Shown: positions 1 to 6,436, counted from the first letter of the stretch. The stretch is DNA of 6,690 nucleotides from a bacterium (GCA_017995595.1 JAGOIO010000078.1:1-6690), one strand, 5' to 3'. Notes: generated by a model from the sequence alone, not told the origin. A program made the numbers and translations.

Positions 1-44
1 CTCGTGCAAAATAAGCTATAGCAATACTTTATAAGAGGTAAATC

Positions 45-1289
45 ATGAACATTTTAAATTATGAATATATCGATGATGAATTTTTTAAGAAAATCGAATT
101 TGAATCTATAAAATCTGTAGAAGAAATTGCAAAAGATGTAAAAGATAATGGCGATAACGCAGTAAAAAAATATATCAAACAATTTGATGGCGAAGATTTA
201 GAAGAATTTGAAGTAACAAAAGCCGAAATTGAGGAAGCATTCAAAAAAGTTGATAAAAAGACTGTTGAAGCAATAAAATTTTCAATTAAAAATGTTGAGA
301 GATTTGCAAAGAAGCAACTAAAAAGTATAAAGGATTTAAAAACACATATTGCAAGTAATATTTTAGGACATAAAATAATTCCAATAGAGCGTGTTGCGTG
401 CTATATCCCTGGCGGGAATTACCCATTATTGAGTTCTGCAATTATGACAATTGTACCAGCTAGAATTGCAGGCGTTGAAGAAATCTACGCATTTTCTCCA
501 AAGATAAAACCTGAAACAATAGTTTCTGCAAGTCTTGCAGGGGCGACTAGAATTTTCAAGTTTGGAGGAGTTCAAGCAATCTCAGCATCAGCTTACGGAA
601 CAGAAACAATCCGAAAAGTTAACAAAATTGTCGGCCCGGGTAATAAATATGTAACATCTGCAAAAAAATTCGTATTTGGAGAAGTCGGAATTGATTTTCT
701 TGCAGGACCGTCAGAAGTTATGATTATTGCTGATGAAAGTGCAAACCCTGAATTTGTTGCCGTAGATATGCTTGCTCAATGTGAACATGATAAAGATGCA
801 AGAGCGTATCTGGTTTGTAAAAGCGAAGATTTTGCTCATAAAGTTGAAGAATATGCTCAAAAAGAACTTGAAAATTTAAAAACAAAAGATATTGCAAAAA
901 TTTCATTTGGAAAATCCTTTGCAATAATTGTACAAAGCATAAAAGATGCTATTGACCTTACAAACAAAAGAGCTCCTGAACATTTGGAACTTTGCATATC
1001 TGATGCAAAAAAATTAATGAATGAATTTAAAAACTATGGCTCTTTATTCATAGGAAATTACTCCGCAGAAGTTTTTGGCGACTATTGCTCAGGAACAAAT
1101 CACGTTCTTCCGACAAACCAAGTTTCTAAATATTCAGGAGGTTTAAGTGTTTTTGATTTTATAAAAATTCAAACTTATCAAATAATTTCAAAATCAGGCA
1201 ATAGAGAAATTGCCCCTTATGCCTCATTACTAGCAAACGAAGAGGGGCTTATGGCTCATAAACTCGCTTCTGACAAGAGAATTAAGTAA
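45..1289 (+). CDS. hisD: Histidinol dehydrogenase
   Basis: This enzyme catalyses the last two steps of histidine biosynthesis in the cytosol: NAD-dependent, zinc-dependent oxidation of L-histidinol through histidinal to L-histidine. At 414 residues it is slightly shorter than E. coli HisD (434). The family landmarks are present: YIPGGNYP (120-127), GPGNKYV (197-203), Q245 and H248 in LAQCEHD, the catalytic pair E312/H313 in RAPEHLEL, D346 in GDYCSGTNHVLPT, and H405 in EGLMAHK near the C-terminus. By analogy with E. coli, Q245, H248, D346 and H405 bind zinc. No key residue is missing, so it should be active. The ATG at 45 follows AAGAGGTA at 33-40, a good ribosome binding site. No other his gene is visible; the following gene has its own promoter and is unrelated. 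The identification is very secure. Confidence 0.97.
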   Translation: MNILNYEYIDDEFFKKIEFESIKSVEEIAKDVKDNGDNAVKKYIKQFDGEDLEEFEVTKAEIEEAFKKVDKKTVEAIKFSIKNVERFAKKQLKSIKDLKTHIASNILGHKIIPIERVACYIPGGNYPLLSSAIMTIVPARIAGVEEIYAFSPKIKPETIVSASLAGATRIFKFGGVQAISASAYGTETIRKVNKIVGPGNKYVTSAKKFVFGEVGIDFLAGPSEVMIIADESANPEFVAVDMLAQCEHDKDARAYLVCKSEDFAHKVEEYAQKELENLKTKDIAKISFGKSFAIIVQSIKDAIDLTNKRAPEHLELCISDAKKLMNEFKNYGSLFIGNYSAEVFGDYCSGTNHVLPTNQVSKYSGGLSVFDFIKIQTYQIISKSGNREIAPYASLLANEEGLMAHKLASDKRIK

Positions 1290-1314
1290 AAATTCACATA
1301 ATTTAACTTTTTTT
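1284..1314 (+). terminator. Possible weak terminator after hisD
   Basis: An AT-only imperfect hairpin overlaps the hisD stop codon: AAGT (1284-1287) and AAATT (1290-1294) can pair with AATTT (1300-1304) and ACTT (1306-1309) around the loop CACAT. Seven T residues follow (1308-1314, partly in the stem). The order hairpin then T-run fits a Rho-independent terminator, but the stem has a single G-C pair and would be unstable. The next gene's -35 box starts inside the T-run, so the two elements are packed together. Confidence 0.3.
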
Positions 1315-1341
1315 GTAAAATTTTCATGTTTAAATTATAAT
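1313..1341 (+). promoter_or_regulatory. Sigma70-type promoter of the 1382 gene
   Basis: TTGTAA at 1313-1318 is followed after exactly 17 bases by a perfect TATAAT at 1336-1341. Transcription would start near 1348, leaving a leader of about 34 bases that contains the ribosome binding site AGAGG at 1371-1375. This makes the downstream gene a separate unit from hisD. Confidence 0.75.
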
Positions 1342-1381
1342 GGGTTTAAAATTTTAGAGATATAAATAGTAGAGGTCTAAT

Positions 1382-2119
1382 ATGTCAAGTAAAAAACTAT
1401 CTGACGGTGTCGGCAAAAAAATTGTCGAAGCACTAAAAAAACAATCAGAAATAGAGATTAATACAAAAGCAGAAGCAGAAGAACAAGAAGATGAAGCTTT
1501 AGATTTTTCGACTCTTGGTGAAAGTTTACCTGAAGCCGAAGAAAATGTTGAAACAGCAAGTGCAGAAGATTCTAATGCCGTTGATTCACCTCAAGATGAT
1601 TTAAACACATTATTTGGTACAGTTGAAGAACCGCAACAACAAGATGAAGTTCCGACTTATGAACCGGCTTATTCTCAACCTGTTGCATCTACAAACAACT
1701 ATTCAAACAGTTACTCACAACAACCGAATTATCAACAAGCAAGTTATCAGCAACAGTCTTATCAATCACAACAAGCTCAAAACGATAGTTTTGTTAGTGA
1801 ACTTGATAATTTTGAAATACCTAATAACATTTCAATTCTTAAAAAGCTTATAACACAACTTCCAAAAGGCGTAACTCGCCACACTGGAGCTCAAATTATT
1901 CGCCAAACAATGGAAGCTTTAGGAATTTCAATGAAAAGCGTATTGCAAGAAGCTCAAGAAGTTCAAGACGGATTAAGCAATTCGGCTAAAGAATGCCAAT
2001 CAACAATTCAAGACTATAAAAAACAAATTATTGCTTTGGAAAAACAATCTCAAAATTATCAAAGACAATATGCCGCATTAAATGAACTAATTAGCTTATT
2101 TATTCAAACAGGCAGATAA
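1382..2119 (+). CDS. Unrecognised modular protein: acidic, Q/Y/S-rich, helical C-terminus
   Basis: I do not recognise a named family. The 245-residue protein has three parts. Residues 1-20 are basic. Residues about 21-95 are strongly acidic and probably disordered. Residues about 96-135 are a low-complexity stretch of Gln, Tyr, Ser and Asn with YQQ/SYQ-like motifs. From about 148 to the end the sequence becomes ordinary and helical: a segment around LPKGVTRHTGAQIIRQTM (160-177) is followed by a likely coiled coil (about 180-240). There is no signal peptide or membrane segment, so it is probably cytosolic. The ATG follows AGAGG (1371-1375), behind a near-consensus promoter, and the gene ends at a strong terminator, so it is a one-gene unit. 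The layout (disordered linker plus coiled-coil domain) suggests an adaptor or scaffold role, for example in cell division or envelope organisation, but that is only inference. The gene is clearly real; its function is unknown. Confidence 0.85.
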   Translation: MSSKKLSDGVGKKIVEALKKQSEIEINTKAEAEEQEDEALDFSTLGESLPEAEENVETASAEDSNAVDSPQDDLNTLFGTVEEPQQQDEVPTYEPAYSQPVASTNNYSNSYSQQPNYQQASYQQQSYQSQQAQNDSFVSELDNFEIPNNISILKKLITQLPKGVTRHTGAQIIRQTMEALGISMKSVLQEAQEVQDGLSNSAKECQSTIQDYKKQIIALEKQSQNYQRQYAALNELISLFIQTGR

Positions 2120-2133
2120 ATTTAATAATTGAT

Positions 2134-2167
2134 AAAAAAGGCGAAGCTTAAAAGCTTCGCCTTTTTT
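2134..2167. terminator. Bidirectional Rho-independent terminator
   Basis: A perfect hairpin has arms at 2134-2148 and 2153-2167 with a 4-base loop. The core GGCGAAGCT pairs with AGCTTCGCC and is flanked by six A on the left and six T on the right. Read on either strand it ends in a T-run, so it can stop both the + strand gene ending at 2119 and the - strand gene ending at 2202, which converge here. Confidence 0.92.
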
Positions 2168-2201
2168 AATACATATTTTAGGCTACGGCAAATATTAATA
2201 T

Positions 2202-3110
2202 TTAGTCTAATATCGTTACACTGCTACCGCTACCATAAGTTTTAAACTGGTCAAGATATCCTGAATTTGACCTGACTCCTCGATACAAACCAGATTGTGG
2301 AGAACTAAAATTATTATAATTATATGGAGAATAAGCATTATATCCATAATTTGGAGAAGAAAACCCATTATCATCAAAATTATCCAATGACGGTGTAAAT
2401 CCTGTCATTGAACCTGCTCCGAAGTTCTGTGCAAAATTTGAGAAAAAGCCTTTTACACCATGATTTTTAGGAGGAGCAACACTTGCGGTTTGAGACTCTG
2501 ATGCTTTTCTAATTACTGTGCTTAATTTATTGAATCGAGATAAAATATCACCACTTTGAGATGCTCCCAAAACTCTTTGTTCTAAACGAGAAACTCTTTT
2601 TTCTTCTTCCTCGGTAGGATAACTTTGCCCTAAAACTTTTTGCTCCATCTTTGAAATCATATTATCCGATAACATTGAATCTCTTGAAGATGTGGTTGAA
2701 GATAAATCTTTATTAGAAGTTCCTGTAAAATCATTAACAATTTTGTCAACTCTTTGCGAATATGGTAAATCTTTGTAAGTCTTTCCATACATATTAGTCT
2801 CTATTCTTGAAAGTCTATCCGCCAATTTTTGATGAGAAAACTTTTTACCATAAATTAGTTGTTCTATTTCATTAATCTTCGGATAATTTACTGTTGTGTC
2901 TTGAACTATTGGAGTTAACTTTGACAAGGTGTTTTGCGTATCATCATTAACCTGCTGAAAGTTTTTTTCATAATCAGGAACAACAGGATTATTTTTTTCC
3001 TGTTGTTGACGAGTCAAAATAGGTTGCAAAGGAGGAAGAGATAAGGTCGTCGCTTGGGCAGTCAAGCTAAAAATAATTAGTGCAGACAATACATAGATAT
3101 AACTTTTCAT
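2202..3110 (-). CDS. Exported protein with 21-residue Glu/Gly repeats
   Basis: This is a 302-residue protein that I cannot assign to a named family. Residues 1-20 form a typical signal peptide (MKSYIYVLSALIIFSLTAQA), with likely cleavage after AQA, so it should cross the inner membrane; no lipobox cysteine is present. The middle carries repeats of the form (I/L)xxΦExxΦxG(K/Q)x(Y/F). Their Glu residues are at 83 and 104, then 156 and 177, spaced exactly 21 residues, with a decayed unit at 121-130 that keeps the same register. Residues about 225-290 are rich in Gly, Asn, Ser, Tyr and Phe and probably disordered. Start choice: the ATG at 3110 has AGAGGAG about 10 bases upstream and gives the signal peptide. 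The gene shares the terminator at 2134-2167 with its convergent neighbour. It is probably a periplasmic or surface protein; the repeat style resembles proteins I associate with Cyanobacteria/Melainabacteria, but this is recall, not a search. Confidence 0.85.
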   Translation of the reverse strand: MKSYIYVLSALIIFSLTAQATTLSLPPLQPILTRQQQEKNNPVVPDYEKNFQQVNDDTQNTLSKLTPIVQDTTVNYPKINEIEQLIYGKKFSHQKLADRLSRIETNMYGKTYKDLPYSQRVDKIVNDFTGTSNKDLSSTTSSRDSMLSDNMISKMEQKVLGQSYPTEEEEKRVSRLEQRVLGASQSGDILSRFNKLSTVIRKASESQTASVAPPKNHGVKGFFSNFAQNFGAGSMTGFTPSLDNFDDNGFSSPNYGYNAYSPYNYNNFSSPQSGLYRGVRSNSGYLDQFKTYGSGSSVTILD

Positions 3111-3184
3111 AACTAATTTACTCCTCTTTTTAATATGAATTTAATTGAGAAGCAAAAAAAAAACATTACCCGAGAGCTATAGAC

Positions 3185-3219
3185 AAACAGGCACAATTCT
3201 AAAAGAATTGTGCCTGTTT
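3185..3219 (-). terminator. Strong hairpin, likely terminator of the 47-residue gene
   Basis: A perfect 16-bp stem (3185-3200 with 3204-3219) closes a 3-base loop. It lies just downstream of the small - strand gene ending at 3246 and upstream of the - strand gene starting at 3110. On the - strand the stem ends in GTTT followed by GTCTAT, so the T-run is short and broken. Termination is the simplest role. A ten-T run lies further on (- strand, 3154-3163), outside the usual distance from a hairpin. It could instead be an RNA-stability element. Confidence 0.6.
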
Positions 3220-3245
3220 ACTCTCTTCTTAAATAAATTTTTTAA

Positions 3246-3389
3246 TTACGGTGTCATTAAAAATACCGCAGAAATAAAACAAATTGAAACCGAACTCAAC
3301 AAAAACCAAGTATGAATTAGCGGGTGCTGGTCTTCCCATAAATCTTTAACACTCAAACTTTTTTCTGCTACAACTTCCTTCATTTGCAT
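3246..3389 (-). CDS. Small single-helix membrane protein (47 aa)
   Basis: This is a short open frame of 47 residues. The first 27 residues are charged and polar, with VKDLWEDQHPLIHT just before the membrane part. Residues 28-45 (starting WFLLSSVSICF) form one hydrophobic segment long enough to span the membrane, and the protein ends two residues later. The positive/negative mix in the N-terminal part gives no clear topology call. The start at 3389 is favoured over a second ATG at 3383 because a purine-rich GGGGG-AAG block (3397-3404) sits about 10 bases upstream. A 16-bp hairpin follows the stop, as expected for a separate transcription unit. I recognise no family. The combination of ribosome binding site, coherent helix and terminator supports a real gene, but no homology was checked. 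Confidence 0.65.
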   Translation of the reverse strand: MQMKEVVAEKSLSVKDLWEDQHPLIHTWFLLSSVSICFISAVFLMTP

Positions 3390-3556
3390 TTTCAATCTTC
3401 CCCCTTTCAGAAGTTTATATAATTTAAAGCCTTTTAATTATCGCTTACACATGATATTTTGCCTGTTTTAAGGAAATGAACATCACCCAAGTAGTTGAAT
3501 TTAGGATAAGATAAACCAATCATACTATTTTATAGGCATTTCAGAGCTTAAAAATA

Positions 3557-3587
3557 TTTACAATTCATATTCTTGTTTTTTTATAGT
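3557..3587 (+). promoter_or_regulatory. Promoter giving a nearly leaderless U32 mRNA
   Basis: TTTACA (3557-3562) or TTACAA (3558-3563) lies 18-19 bases before TATAGT at 3582-3587. Transcription starting about 7 bases after this -10 box would begin near 3594, only about 5 bases before the ATG at 3599. No Shine-Dalgarno sequence lies between them: the bases before the start are all A, T and one G of an out-of-frame ATG at 3595. The rest of the 209-base gap upstream (3390-3556) holds nothing I can assign. Confidence 0.5.
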
Positions 3588-3598
3588 AATATAAATGT

Positions 3599-4849
3599 AT
3601 GAAACCAGAATTATTAATGCCTGCGGGCAATATCGAAAAATTAAAATATGCAATAAATTACGGAGCCGATGCAGTTTATCTTGGAGTTGTTGACTTTAGT
3701 TTACGCTCAATGCGAAAAGGAAGTATAATAACATTCGAAAACTTAAAAGAAGCTGTTGATATGGCTCATAGCCTTAATGCCAAAGCTTATATGACTTTGA
3801 ACATTTTTGCATTCAATAATGATATTGAGAATCTGGAAAAAAGTATTGATATTATAAAAGATGCAAACCCAGATGCAATAATATTAAGCGATATGGGAGT
3901 TTTTAGAATAGTAAAAAAACACATGCCAAATACACCAATTCATGTAAGCACCCAAACGAATACGCTTAATTACGAAGCCGTTAAATTTTGGCAAGATATG
4001 GGAGCAACACGAGCAATTCTTGCACGAGAATTACCAATAAAAGATGTCAAACAAATAAAAGAAAAAGTTCCAGAAATGGAATTGGAAGTTTTTGTTCATG
4101 GTTCACAATGTGTTTCATTTTCAGGAAGATGCTTGCTTAGCGACTACATGACACATAATGAAAGGCAAGCAAACCACGGAAATTGTTCACAACCTTGTCG
4201 TTGGAGCTATAAACTAGTTGAAGAAACTCGTCCCGGACAGTATTTTGAAATAAATCAAGACGAAAAAGGTTCTCATATTTTAAGTCCGAAAGACCTTTGC
4301 TTAGTGGAATACATACCTCAACTTATTGATGCGGGTGTTGATTCTCTAAAAATAGAAGGAAGAACAAAAAGTTTATATTATGTTTCTGCAGTTTCAAAAG
4401 CATATAGAAACGCTATTGATGAGGCTTATGACAATAAAAACACAGATTTAAGTAAATACTTTGAAGAGCTGAAAAAAGTCGGCAACCGAGGATATACGCA
4501 AGGTTTTTACCTTGGTAATAATGACGAAACAAGCTATAGTTATGATTCTTCAAAAGGACTTGCCGGCTCTGATTTTTTGTGCGAATTTTGGGAAAAACAA
4601 GACGACTATTTTAAAGTTAAAATCAAAAATAAAATGCACGTTGGCGACGAAATAGAAATTATTACACCAAAAGAACAGTACAAAACGACCGTCGTTTCAA
4701 TAAAAGACGAAGATAATTGTGAATGCGATATCGCAAACACAAATGATGAAATTTTTATAAAATTTGCACAGGCACCACAAAACTACGAGTTTGCACTTGC
4801 ACGCACACTAACGGTTGGAGTTATCAGCCCCAAACCTAAGACAAAATAA
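3599..4849 (+). CDS. U32 family protein, tRNA uridine hydroxylation type (TrhP/YegQ-like)
   Basis: It belongs to the peptidase U32 family. Members of the TrhP/YegQ branch are needed for prephenate-dependent hydroxylation of uridine 34 in tRNA rather than for proteolysis. Visible landmarks are the opening PELLMPAGN (3-11), GADAVYLG (22-29), HVSTQ (115-119), the family signature beginning EVFVHGSQC (163-171) and running to S181, LSPKDLC (228-234) and KIEGRTKS (251-258). Cysteines C171, C178, C196 and C200 plus C234 are placed as expected for an iron-sulfur cluster, known in the related UbiU/UbiV proteins. A C-terminal beta-rich domain covers about 325-405. The length of 416 fits TrhP (E. coli about 453) and argues against shorter UbiU/V and longer RlhA. 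The start has no ribosome binding site; translation is probably leaderless. The last 14 bases overlap the end of a convergent small gene. Family is secure; the exact substrate is inferred. Confidence 0.93.
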   Translation: MKPELLMPAGNIEKLKYAINYGADAVYLGVVDFSLRSMRKGSIITFENLKEAVDMAHSLNAKAYMTLNIFAFNNDIENLEKSIDIIKDANPDAIILSDMGVFRIVKKHMPNTPIHVSTQTNTLNYEAVKFWQDMGATRAILARELPIKDVKQIKEKVPEMELEVFVHGSQCVSFSGRCLLSDYMTHNERQANHGNCSQPCRWSYKLVEETRPGQYFEINQDEKGSHILSPKDLCLVEYIPQLIDAGVDSLKIEGRTKSLYYVSAVSKAYRNAIDEAYDNKNTDLSKYFEELKKVGNRGYTQGFYLGNNDETSYSYDSSKGLAGSDFLCEFWEKQDDYFKVKIKNKMHVGDEIEIITPKEQYKTTVVSIKDEDNCECDIANTNDEIFIKFAQAPQNYEFALARTLTVGVISPKPKTK

Positions 4850-5015
4850 AACTTTCTGATGCATCATAGACAGAATTACGAGTCATATTTTCTTCGTCAG
4901 AGAAATTTGAGCATGCTGAAATTCCTAAGATTTTGTTAAAATATTCACATAAATCCATGGTCTCATATACATCATCATCTGTTAAAACTATAACTCTATC
5001 ATCTTTCTCGTTCAT
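4836..5015 (-). CDS. Small acidic protein (59 aa)
   Basis: A 59-residue open frame lies on the - strand between the U32 gene and the phosphatase gene. The protein is acidic (runs such as TDDDVYETMD at 12-21 and DEEN at 40-43) with two cysteines (C23, C35) and no signal peptide or membrane segment, so it is probably cytosolic. The ATG at 5015 is preceded by AGAGG (5022-5026) with 6 bases between, the same ribosome binding site type used by neighbouring genes, which is the main support. A TAAAAT in the upstream A/T-rich region could be a -10 box, but no -35 is convincing. Its stop lies inside the last codons of the U32 gene, a 14-base tail-to-tail overlap. I recognise no family and assign no function. 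Confidence 0.65.
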   Translation of the reverse strand: MNEKDDRVIVLTDDDVYETMDLCEYFNKILGISACSNFSDEENMTRNSVYDASESFILS

Positions 5016-5108
5016 AAAATACCTCTCAGTTACGACTGTATATTTTATGCCACATTTTAATAAAAAATAAACGTTAAATTTAAAATTTAATCAAATGGGC
5101 TAGTTTTA

Positions 5109-5138
5109 TTTAAAGATTTAAAAAATTTGTGATAGAAT
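5109..5138 (+). promoter_or_regulatory. Extended -10 promoter of the phosphatase gene
   Basis: TGATAGAAT (5130-5138) is an extended -10 element: TG, one base, then TAGAAT. A weak -35 TTTAAA lies at 5109-5114 with an 18-base spacer. Transcription would start near 5145, leaving a leader of about 26 bases that includes AAGGA at 5160-5164. Confidence 0.5.
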
Positions 5139-5170
5139 TAAGCAAATGGAAGTTTTGATAAGGAAAATTT

Positions 5171-5653
5171 ATGTTTTTAAAACCTGACTACAATTTAAAA
5201 AATATTTATGAAATTAATACAGAAGAGTTAAAATCAAAGGGGATAAAAGCAATATTTTTTGACCTTGACAGTACACTAATGGTATCAAAATCCTGTGAAT
5301 ATACAGAAAAGACAGAAAAATGGTTAAAAACCGTTGATGAAGATTTTTTTATAGCCGTAATCAGCAACAATAAAAATTGCGAATATTTAGAAAAAGTAAA
5401 AAGTCTTTCAAGTTTTCAAGTATTTGGAAATGCAAATAAACCATCACCAAAATTAATGAAAAAGCTGTTGAAAAAAATAAATATGACACCAAAAGAAGTT
5501 GCAATAGTAGGCGACAGACCACTTACTGATATTTTGGCAGGTAAATTACTTGGAGCAACAACAGTACTGGTAGATTCAATCAACGCAGAAAATGAGAATT
5601 TACAAACCCGCTTTGTCCGTAAATTGGAACGTCTTTTTATAAGAACATGGTAA
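5171..5653 (+). CDS. yqeG: YqeG-family HAD-type (IIIA) phosphatase
   Basis: This 160-residue cytosolic HAD-superfamily hydrolase should use an aspartyl-phosphate intermediate and Mg. The four HAD motifs are intact: motif I FFDLDSTL with nucleophile D31 and acid/base D33, motif II SNN (65-67), motif III lysine K90 in NANKPSP, and motif IV VGDRPLTD with D115 and D120. The compact size without a cap domain, the NANKPSP and VGDRPLTDILAG segments and the basic C-terminus (RFVRKLERLF) match the YqeG family. That family is related to phosphatidylglycerophosphate phosphatases of the Gep4/plant PGPP1 type, so a role in phosphatidylglycerol synthesis is possible but not shown. The ATG at 5171 has AAGGA 6 bases upstream. 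The gene ends one base from the stop codon of the convergent pilin-like gene. Family assignment is strong; the substrate is uncertain. Confidence 0.92.
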   Translation: MFLKPDYNLKNIYEINTEELKSKGIKAIFFDLDSTLMVSKSCEYTEKTEKWLKTVDEDFFIAVISNNKNCEYLEKVKSLSSFQVFGNANKPSPKLMKKLLKKINMTPKEVAIVGDRPLTDILAGKLLGATTVLVDSINAENENLQTRFVRKLERLFIRTW

Positions 5654-5654
5654 T

Positions 5655-5676
5655 TTAATCGCACTTAGTTTTGCCA
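5655..5676. repeat. 22-bp direct repeat, copy 1 (3' end of first pilin gene)
   Basis: These 22 bases, covering the stop codon and the codons for the final GKTKCD-region residues, are identical to 6527-6548. The copies sit at the same place in two pilin-like genes, so the repeat reflects gene duplication or conversion rather than a mobile element. Shorter identical blocks continue inward where both encode GCTAWV and NENMDY. Confidence 0.9.
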
Positions 5677-6377
5677 CCCCAGCTTAAACCCGTACAGTGC
5701 ATATAATCCATATTTTCGTTTTGTAGTACCCAAGCAGTACAACCTCTACCGGTTGCAGTTTTTGAATCTGCACAAGAATTAGCAAAAGTAAAACTATCAT
5801 CATTTTGAATTCCTGTTGGAATTATTTTATCCAGATACAAAGTAAAAACAAACGTATCAACACCGAGTTTATTCGGCTTTTTTTGACCGTTTATATCAAC
5901 AACAATAAACGCAACCCTTGAATTATGAGCCGATATTGTACTTGAAGAATTTGAAACATCAAACACAATAGCCGTACCATCAGCAAGCACAACTCTTGCA
6001 CCGTATTTGTTATCAAGATTATAATAATCTGGGTCGATTCCACCACTTAACTGTTTGTATGATGTAGCAAAACAACCGGATTCCGTAATTCCACAATTTT
6101 TAAGTACATTAAAATAAGGAATAAAATTTTCTAAAACAATTTCACTTCCATTATTATCGTCATCCCAAGTTCCCCAGTTAGAAGCATCACCATTATCATT
6201 TTTTGAAAGATTGTAAGCATTTGTAAGAATAGTATATTCTTTTTTAAGTTTTGAAACAGTTTCACGCTCTTCTGTCTTTTGCATAAGAGTAGGAATTGTA
6301 AGTGCTGCAACCACTCCGATTATACCAAGTGTAATTAATACTTCTGCTAATGTGAATGCGTTTTTGCGATTTATCAT
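5655..6377 (-). CDS. Type IV pilin-like protein (prepilin), first of a tandem pair
   Basis: This is a 240-residue prepilin-like surface or pseudopilus protein. It has a short basic leader (MINRKNA), then FTLAEVLITLGIIGVVAALT, the classic N-methylated hydrophobic helix. Prepilin peptidase would cut between A6 and F7, and E11 is the conserved Glu5 of the mature protein; Ala rather than the usual Gly stands at -1. The globular part has six cysteines (C95, C102, C202, C213, C228, C239) that could form disulfides, and ends GLSWGGKTKCD. I start it at 6377, not at the upstream in-frame ATG at 6452, because AAGGA lies 8 bases before this ATG, the leader then has normal prepilin length, and a near-perfect promoter lies inside the would-be extension. 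A second gene with almost the same C-terminus lies upstream. It could be a minor pilin or a type II secretion pseudopilin; no assembly genes are in view to decide. Confidence 0.92.
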   Translation of the reverse strand: MINRKNAFTLAEVLITLGIIGVVAALTIPTLMQKTEERETVSKLKKEYTILTNAYNLSKNDNGDASNWGTWDDDNNGSEIVLENFIPYFNVLKNCGITESGCFATSYKQLSGGIDPDYYNLDNKYGARVVLADGTAIVFDVSNSSSTISAHNSRVAFIVVDINGQKKPNKLGVDTFVFTLYLDKIIPTGIQNDDSFTFANSCADSKTATGRGCTAWVLQNENMDYMHCTGLSWGGKTKCD

Positions 6378-6408
6378 TCTAATTCCTTTTGCGTTTATAA
6401 ACATACAT

Positions 6409-6436
6409 ATTATACCACTTTTTAAGAGTTTTTCAA
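6409..6436 (-). promoter_or_regulatory. Sigma70 promoter of the first pilin gene
   Basis: On the - strand TTGAAA (6431-6436) is followed after 16 bases by a perfect TATAAT (6409-6414). Transcription would start near 6402, about 25 bases before the ATG at 6377, with the AAGGA ribosome binding site in the leader. It excludes the upstream ATG at 6452 as the start and shows that this pilin gene can be expressed apart from the one upstream. Confidence 0.8.

Noticed and set aside
1..34. Possible 3' end of an upstream + strand gene before hisD, with stop codons at 12-14, 19-21 and 32-34 in the three frames.
   Set aside because: At most 10 codons are visible in any frame, too few to choose one or name a product.
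59..244. A - strand frame opposite hisD.
   Set aside because: It lies fully within a conserved gene and has no ribosome binding site or recognisable content.
1614..1853. A 79-codon + strand frame inside the modular protein gene.
   Set aside because: It is a shifted reading of the Gln-rich region, with Asn/Ile/Leu-rich composition and no ribosome binding site; a shadow of the real gene.
3154..3163. Run of ten A on the + strand as a phase-variation tract upstream of the exported repeat protein.
   Set aside because: It lies in a non-coding leader in AT-rich DNA, and I could not place a promoter whose spacing it would change; a single tract is not enough evidence.
3477..3515. A 12-codon + strand frame beginning ATGAACATC after AAGGA.
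   Set aside because: The ribosome binding site is only about one base from the ATG and the peptide is too short to support.
5074..5090. Perfect inverted repeat of 8-base arms around one base (TTAAATTT / AAATTTAA) between the divergent small acidic gene and the phosphatase gene, considered as an operator.
   Set aside because: It contains only A and T in an AT-rich gap, where such palindromes arise easily; no second copy or known operator resemblance.
5416..5664. A - strand frame opposite the phosphatase gene.
   Set aside because: It overlaps conserved HAD motifs on the other strand and has no independent support.
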